The notes beneath the pieces are model-generated. The model searched no databases. It saw only the letters and a list, made by a program, of their open reading frames with translations, and was not told the origin of the DNA. This document shows, one piece after another, positions 61,177 through 64,000 of a stretch of 64,000 bases of DNA; within the stretch, counting starts at the first letter, position 1, and every line of letters starts with the position of its first letter. The stretch is from positions 1 to 64,000 of the forward strand of contig CAKRWT010000009.1 in assembly GCA_934418125.1 (NCBI GenBank), in the 5' to 3' direction. The translations under genes were made by a program, and so were the position numbers. The stretch is from an uncultured Lachnospiraceae bacterium (GTDB lineage: Bacteria; Bacillota; Clostridia; Lachnospirales; Lachnospiraceae).

Positions 61177-62090
61177 GATTTACAGAGAGGATGGGGCTAA
61201 AGATGCCCGATCAGGACGATGCGTATCAGGTTGATGATTTTAATGGCAATGTAGACAAAATCAGTCAATACTTCGCGGCAAAACCGGTGCTGACATCGTA
61301 TAAAAATCTGACGGAGTTTATCAGATCAGGAAAAGCGGCTGGGTATAAACTTGGTGATACCGTGGCAATCCATGACATCATTTATATTTTGGTGGCTGAC
61401 AATCCCCTGTCGGAGTCCAGTTGGATGCCGTATGGAGCGGAGGCTTTAGTTGTCATGGAGCAATACATACCGGTTGCGGAGAGACACAACGGCAGCCTAT
61501 ACCTGCAGATTGGTAATTCTAGAAGACTGATCGTTAAGGTGTTCCGGGAGTTTTACCATAATATGATGCAGATCACAGCAGCAACACAGGTTGTAAACGG
61601 TGTTGCTTTTAGTGTTGTTAAGGGGATTTTGACAGCCGCGGGAACTGCAACAGCAGCCGCCGAAATAAAGGCCGGAGATTTGACTCTGTACAAAAATACT
61701 CCGTATGAGCTCAGAGGATGCCCGGCATCATCCGGGGGAGCATCCGTGGAACTCAGGAATGGCAGCACGGTGCTTGCTAAAGATACTGGTACAGGTGCAT
61801 CTTACACGCCGACAGCGGAAATAAAAGCATCGGTCTATGTAAAGATACCAAATGCGTGGGAAAGCGGCGCAGGCGTACAGTTTGACCCGAGATTAACGGT
61901 TGTTAATGGCTGTACAGGGGTAACACCTTACACGATGCTTGTAAAAGAGACAACCACAAAAACGGGCAATGAAGCAGACGATAACCGGTACGCTTTTAAT
62001 GTTAAAAATCTGACTGTGCTCGATCAGGGAGACACATCAGCGCGAATACGCGGAAAATTATACTTAGTAAAGGAGACAGACGATGAGTAA
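61173..62090 (+). CDS. phage tail-fibre-like structural protein
   Basis: A 305-residue protein read from GTG 61,173 (AAAGGAGGTGG upstream). The N-terminus RFTERMGLKMPDQDDAYQVDDFNGNVDKI resembles the attachment domain of many clostridial fibre or baseplate proteins. The rest is beta-rich with Ig-like alternation (AGDLTLYKNTPYEL, GGASVELRNGSTVLAKDTG). It overlaps the next gene by 8 nt. Its place between MuF and the scaffold gene is unusual. Confidence 0.7.
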   Translation: MRFTERMGLKMPDQDDAYQVDDFNGNVDKISQYFAAKPVLTSYKNLTEFIRSGKAAGYKLGDTVAIHDIIYILVADNPLSESSWMPYGAEALVVMEQYIPVAERHNGSLYLQIGNSRRLIVKVFREFYHNMMQITAATQVVNGVAFSVVKGILTAAGTATAAAEIKAGDLTLYKNTPYELRGCPASSGGASVELRNGSTVLAKDTGTGASYTPTAEIKASVYVKIPNAWESGAGVQFDPRLTVVNGCTGVTPYTMLVKETTTKTGNEADDNRYAFNVKNLTVLDQGDTSARIRGKLYLVKETDDE

Positions 62091-62652
62091 ACTTTATAGA
62101 GGAGAGATGCAGGATAATCTGGGAAATACCATATACCCGCACACGGAAGCCGGATTGGTATTTTGTGCCGATGGAGAGACGGTACAGCAAAAAATTGCAG
62201 GCACTGCCGAGACGCTGAACGGAATAACCGGAGTGTCAGACTCCACGGAACTGGACGACAGCACGAAGCTGGCTACCAGTAAGGCAGTTAAGACATTAAA
62301 GGACAGTGTAAACAGTAGTTTAGGTGGTTTAAAGTTTGGTACTGATGGAGATGGTAACTACGGTTACTATGGGGCTGATGGCAGCCTTATCCCTTTTAAT
62401 GGTAAGAAACAGTCAAAAACTGTATCTTTTACCACCACATCATCAGATAAAAATAATGGTTATAAAAATGTAGTTGTTACATTTGATGATTTAATAAAAG
62501 TACAATCTTACACAATAGATAATTTTGTAGATAACTTTAGGATTGCGTCAATAATAAATGGTACAGTAAGCGGTAATACCGTTAATTTAAAAATAAGGAC
62601 TGCGGATGACGGTAGAGATGTATCTTGCACAATAACAGCTTATGGCAGTTGA
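62083..62652 (+). CDS. tail-fibre-like protein, second part
   Basis: A 189-residue protein. The N-terminal half has the repeated fibre style (NLGNTIYPHTEAGLVF, SDSTELDDSTKLATSKAVKTLKDSVNSS), where the TKLATSKAVK motif is common in fibre shafts. The C-terminus is beta-rich. It overlaps the preceding gene, so the two likely form one fibre. Confidence 0.7.
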   Translation: MSKLYRGEMQDNLGNTIYPHTEAGLVFCADGETVQQKIAGTAETLNGITGVSDSTELDDSTKLATSKAVKTLKDSVNSSLGGLKFGTDGDGNYGYYGADGSLIPFNGKKQSKTVSFTTTSSDKNNGYKNVVVTFDDLIKVQSYTIDNFVDNFRIASIINGTVSGNTVNLKIRTADDGRDVSCTITAYGS

Positions 62653-62731
62653 TTATAAACATAACCTTGCTTTTAATATCTATTGTTTACCGAAAACCAT
62701 TGCCGGGGGAAAGCCCGGAGAAAGGAAATAA

Positions 62732-63247
62732 ATGAAAAAAGAATTTATAAGATTTACGAACGGCGCATCTGAGGATGTGCATAACATGCAATCCACAAAC
62801 GATGTGCTCACTTTTGAGATGTACGACCTCGATAAAAACGCTTGGGAGTCCATCCTTATTGACCGGAACAACACCAAAATCATCCAGTATTTACAGAAAG
62901 ATACGGAAACACTGGATGAGACATTATTAAAGGCATATTCGGGGTATGTAAATCTCGATCAGATGCTTACCCGGTATGGAGTAGTAACCAATATCGACTA
63001 TGAGACACAGGATGATAGTACACAGAGCGGTTTTGCAGAGGAGAGCCATAATATCACGTCAATAACCTTGCGCAAACCGTCACAGGTAGAATCAGAGCTG
63101 GAAAAACTCAAAGAATCGCAGACGATACAGGACGGAGCAATCGCAGATATGGCGGGTATGATTAGCGATATCGCGGATGGTCAGACCTTACAGGATGATG
63201 CAATTGCTGACGTGGCCGAAACGGTCAGTGATATGTCAGCGGAATAG
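62732..63247 (+). CDS. 171-residue phage structural-type protein with coiled-coil end
   Basis: The N-terminal half (MKKEFIRFTNGASEDVHNMQ, NDVLTFEMYDLDKNAWESI) is mixed alpha/beta and typical of genes near fibre cassettes. The C-terminus has two similar coiled-coil units (SQTIQDGAIADMAGMISDIADG and GQTLQDDAIADVAETVSDM), which fit trimerisation. AGAAAGGAAAT precedes ATG 62,732. Confidence 0.65.
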   Translation: MKKEFIRFTNGASEDVHNMQSTNDVLTFEMYDLDKNAWESILIDRNNTKIIQYLQKDTETLDETLLKAYSGYVNLDQMLTRYGVVTNIDYETQDDSTQSGFAEESHNITSITLRKPSQVESELEKLKESQTIQDGAIADMAGMISDIADGQTLQDDAIADVAETVSDMSAE

Positions 63248-63259
63248 GAGGTGTGCAGT

Positions 63260-63388
63260 ATGGTAGCTTTTTATGTGGCCAAAATTGAGAATCATGAGAT
63301 CAATTACAAGACTGGCAAAGCATGGACAGCCGAAGATGTCCCGAAGTTGTGGCGTAAAAAAGTACAGGAAGCATTAAAGACAGAATAA
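63260..63388 (+). CDS. 42-residue conserved phage protein
   Basis: ATG 63,260 with AGGAGGTG upstream. The protein (MVAFYVAKIENHEINYK, WTAEDVPKLWRKKVQEAL) is a recurrent small ORF after fibre genes in clostridial phages, somewhat like the XkdX type. Function is unknown. Confidence 0.6.
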   Translation: MVAFYVAKIENHEINYKTGKAWTAEDVPKLWRKKVQEALKTE

Positions 63389-63427
63389 GCATTTCCGGAA
63401 TTGATATGATACCGGGAGTGCTTTTTT
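63389..63427 (+). terminator. terminator after the fibre cassette
   Basis: GCATTTCCGG / CCGGGAGTGC, a fully paired 10-bp stem (two G-U), followed by TTTTTTATT. Confidence 0.8.
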
Positions 63428-63519
63428 ATTGCCGCCACTTTGGTATCTCGGGCGGAAACTGAGAGACAAATAGTACCGGACTGAACCGGGTAAAAAATGA
63501 ATTTGAAAGGACAAAAAAT

Positions 63520-64000
63520 ATGAAAAAAGAAGAAATCATTGCATTAGGAAGCGATGCGGAACTGGCCCAGAAGGTGGCTGACGCATCAGCAGAGGAACTC
63601 AAGGGATATGTGCCGAAAGCACGTTTTGACGAGGTGAACGAAGCCAAGAAAAAGGCGGAGGAAATGCTCAGTGAGCGGGATGGACAGCTGGACAAGCTTA
63701 AGAAATCTGCTGGAGACAATGAGGATCTAAAAAATCAGATTGTAGAACTGCAGAAAACCAATGCTGCCACAATCAAGCAGCACGAAGCAGAGATGAAGCA
63801 GTTGCGCAGAGATGGTATTGATACACAGCTGATTATGTCGGCTGGAGCAAAAAATGCAAAGACGGTCGCGGTGCTGTTTGATGCACTTGATGACAATCTG
63901 GATGATGATGCTTATAGAGCCGCCCGGCAGAAGCAGGTGGATACCATTAAAAAGGATAATGACTACCTGTTTACGGCTCCGACTCAGCCAACGGTAAGCG
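63520..64000 (+). CDS. phage scaffolding protein (GP20-like), cut by the window end
   Basis: ATG 63,520 with AAAGGAC upstream; the frame is open to the window edge (160 residues). It is highly charged and coiled-coil (EEIIALGSDAELAQKVAD, AKKKAEEMLSERDGQLDKL), ending DTIKKDNDYLFTAPTQP, the usual profile of siphophage scaffolding or minor structural GP20 proteins. A major capsid gene should follow. Confidence 0.85.
   Translation, partial: MKKEEIIALGSDAELAQKVADASAEELKGYVPKARFDEVNEAKKKAEEMLSERDGQLDKLKKSAGDNEDLKNQIVELQKTNAATIKQHEAEMKQLRRDGIDTQLIMSAGAKNAKTVAVLFDALDDNLDDDAYRAARQKQVDTIKKDNDYLFTAPTQPTVS

Larger units (their letters stand above)
37380..64000. mobile_element. temperate siphophage-like prophage, left part
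   Basis: From the serine recombinase onwards the content is phage: lysogeny regulators, early small genes, recombination and replication genes, a late regulator, terminase, portal, MuF, a fibre-like cassette and the beginning of a scaffold gene. The order follows temperate siphophages of Firmicutes. Capsid, tail, lysis genes and attR are outside the window, so completeness cannot be judged. Confidence 0.93.

Overview
The window looks like a chromosomal segment of a Gram-positive Clostridia, most likely Lachnospiraceae, carrying the left part of an integrated temperate siphophage. The host signal comes from a cysteine T-box, a SigH-type sporulation sigma factor next to cysS-mrnC-rlmB, an L-box lysine riboswitch before dapA-dapB, class III fructose-1,6-bisphosphatase, NiaR, YerC and DUF4358 genes, strong AGGAGG ribosome-binding sites and xSVSGN-type repeats. 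No rRNA, tRNA, CRISPR array or insertion sequence was recognised. Family names are from recognition of motifs by eye; no database search was run. Positions 1-17,700: a T-box leader with a TGC specifier precedes cysE-cysS-mrnC-rlmB, an SGNH hydrolase with hexapeptide repeats and sigH. A tightly packed exopolysaccharide locus follows: a deacetylase-like/SGNH fusion, a PilZ-GT2 synthase, a large membrane-anchored deacetylase-like protein, a GH18-like lipoprotein, a DUF4358 lipoprotein, an MBOAT acyltransferase with its DHHW partner, and a third deacetylase-like protein. All three deacetylase-like (NodB) domains have lost the canonical metal-binding motif. The last gene runs into the remnant of a second GH18 gene. 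The layout suggests synthesis of a surface polysaccharide under c-di-GMP control, followed by O-acylation and trimming. Positions 17,700-36,740 are ordinary core genome: class A PBP, YigZ, MgtE, TypA, an OB-fold protein, a corrinoid adenosyltransferase, riboswitch-controlled dapA-dapB with fbp, a HIS6-type isomerase, CspA, NiaR, a LytM-like pseudoenzyme, YerC, and a divergent MFS/AraC pair. Positions 36,787-64,000: an ABC transporter substrate-binding protein gene is cut at about 37,380 by a prophage whose first gene is a large serine recombinase. The lysogeny block holds a DUF4041/GIY-YIG membrane protein, a possibly leaderless XRE regulator, a 42-residue ORF behind a promoter with a LexA-like palindrome, and a divergent XRE repressor with operator-like sites. 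Next come early small genes, a recombination and replication block (DUF2800 nuclease, DUF2815 ssDNA-binding protein, family A polymerase, VapE primase/helicase, an iteron-like AT-rich segment, VRR-NUC, SNF2 helicase), a late sigma-like regulator, terminase, portal and MuF genes, a tail-fibre-like cassette, and the start of the scaffold gene. The right end of the prophage lies outside the window. The best candidates for undescribed biology are a self-promoted TIR/deoxyribosyltransferase-like gene wedged between terS and terL (55,824-56,693); a MuF protein with a toxin-like C-terminus overlapping a 60-residue possible immunity gene (59,419-60,964); the exopolysaccharide operon with three NodB-fold pseudoenzymes; and the LexA-box-driven small ORF (41,041-41,236).
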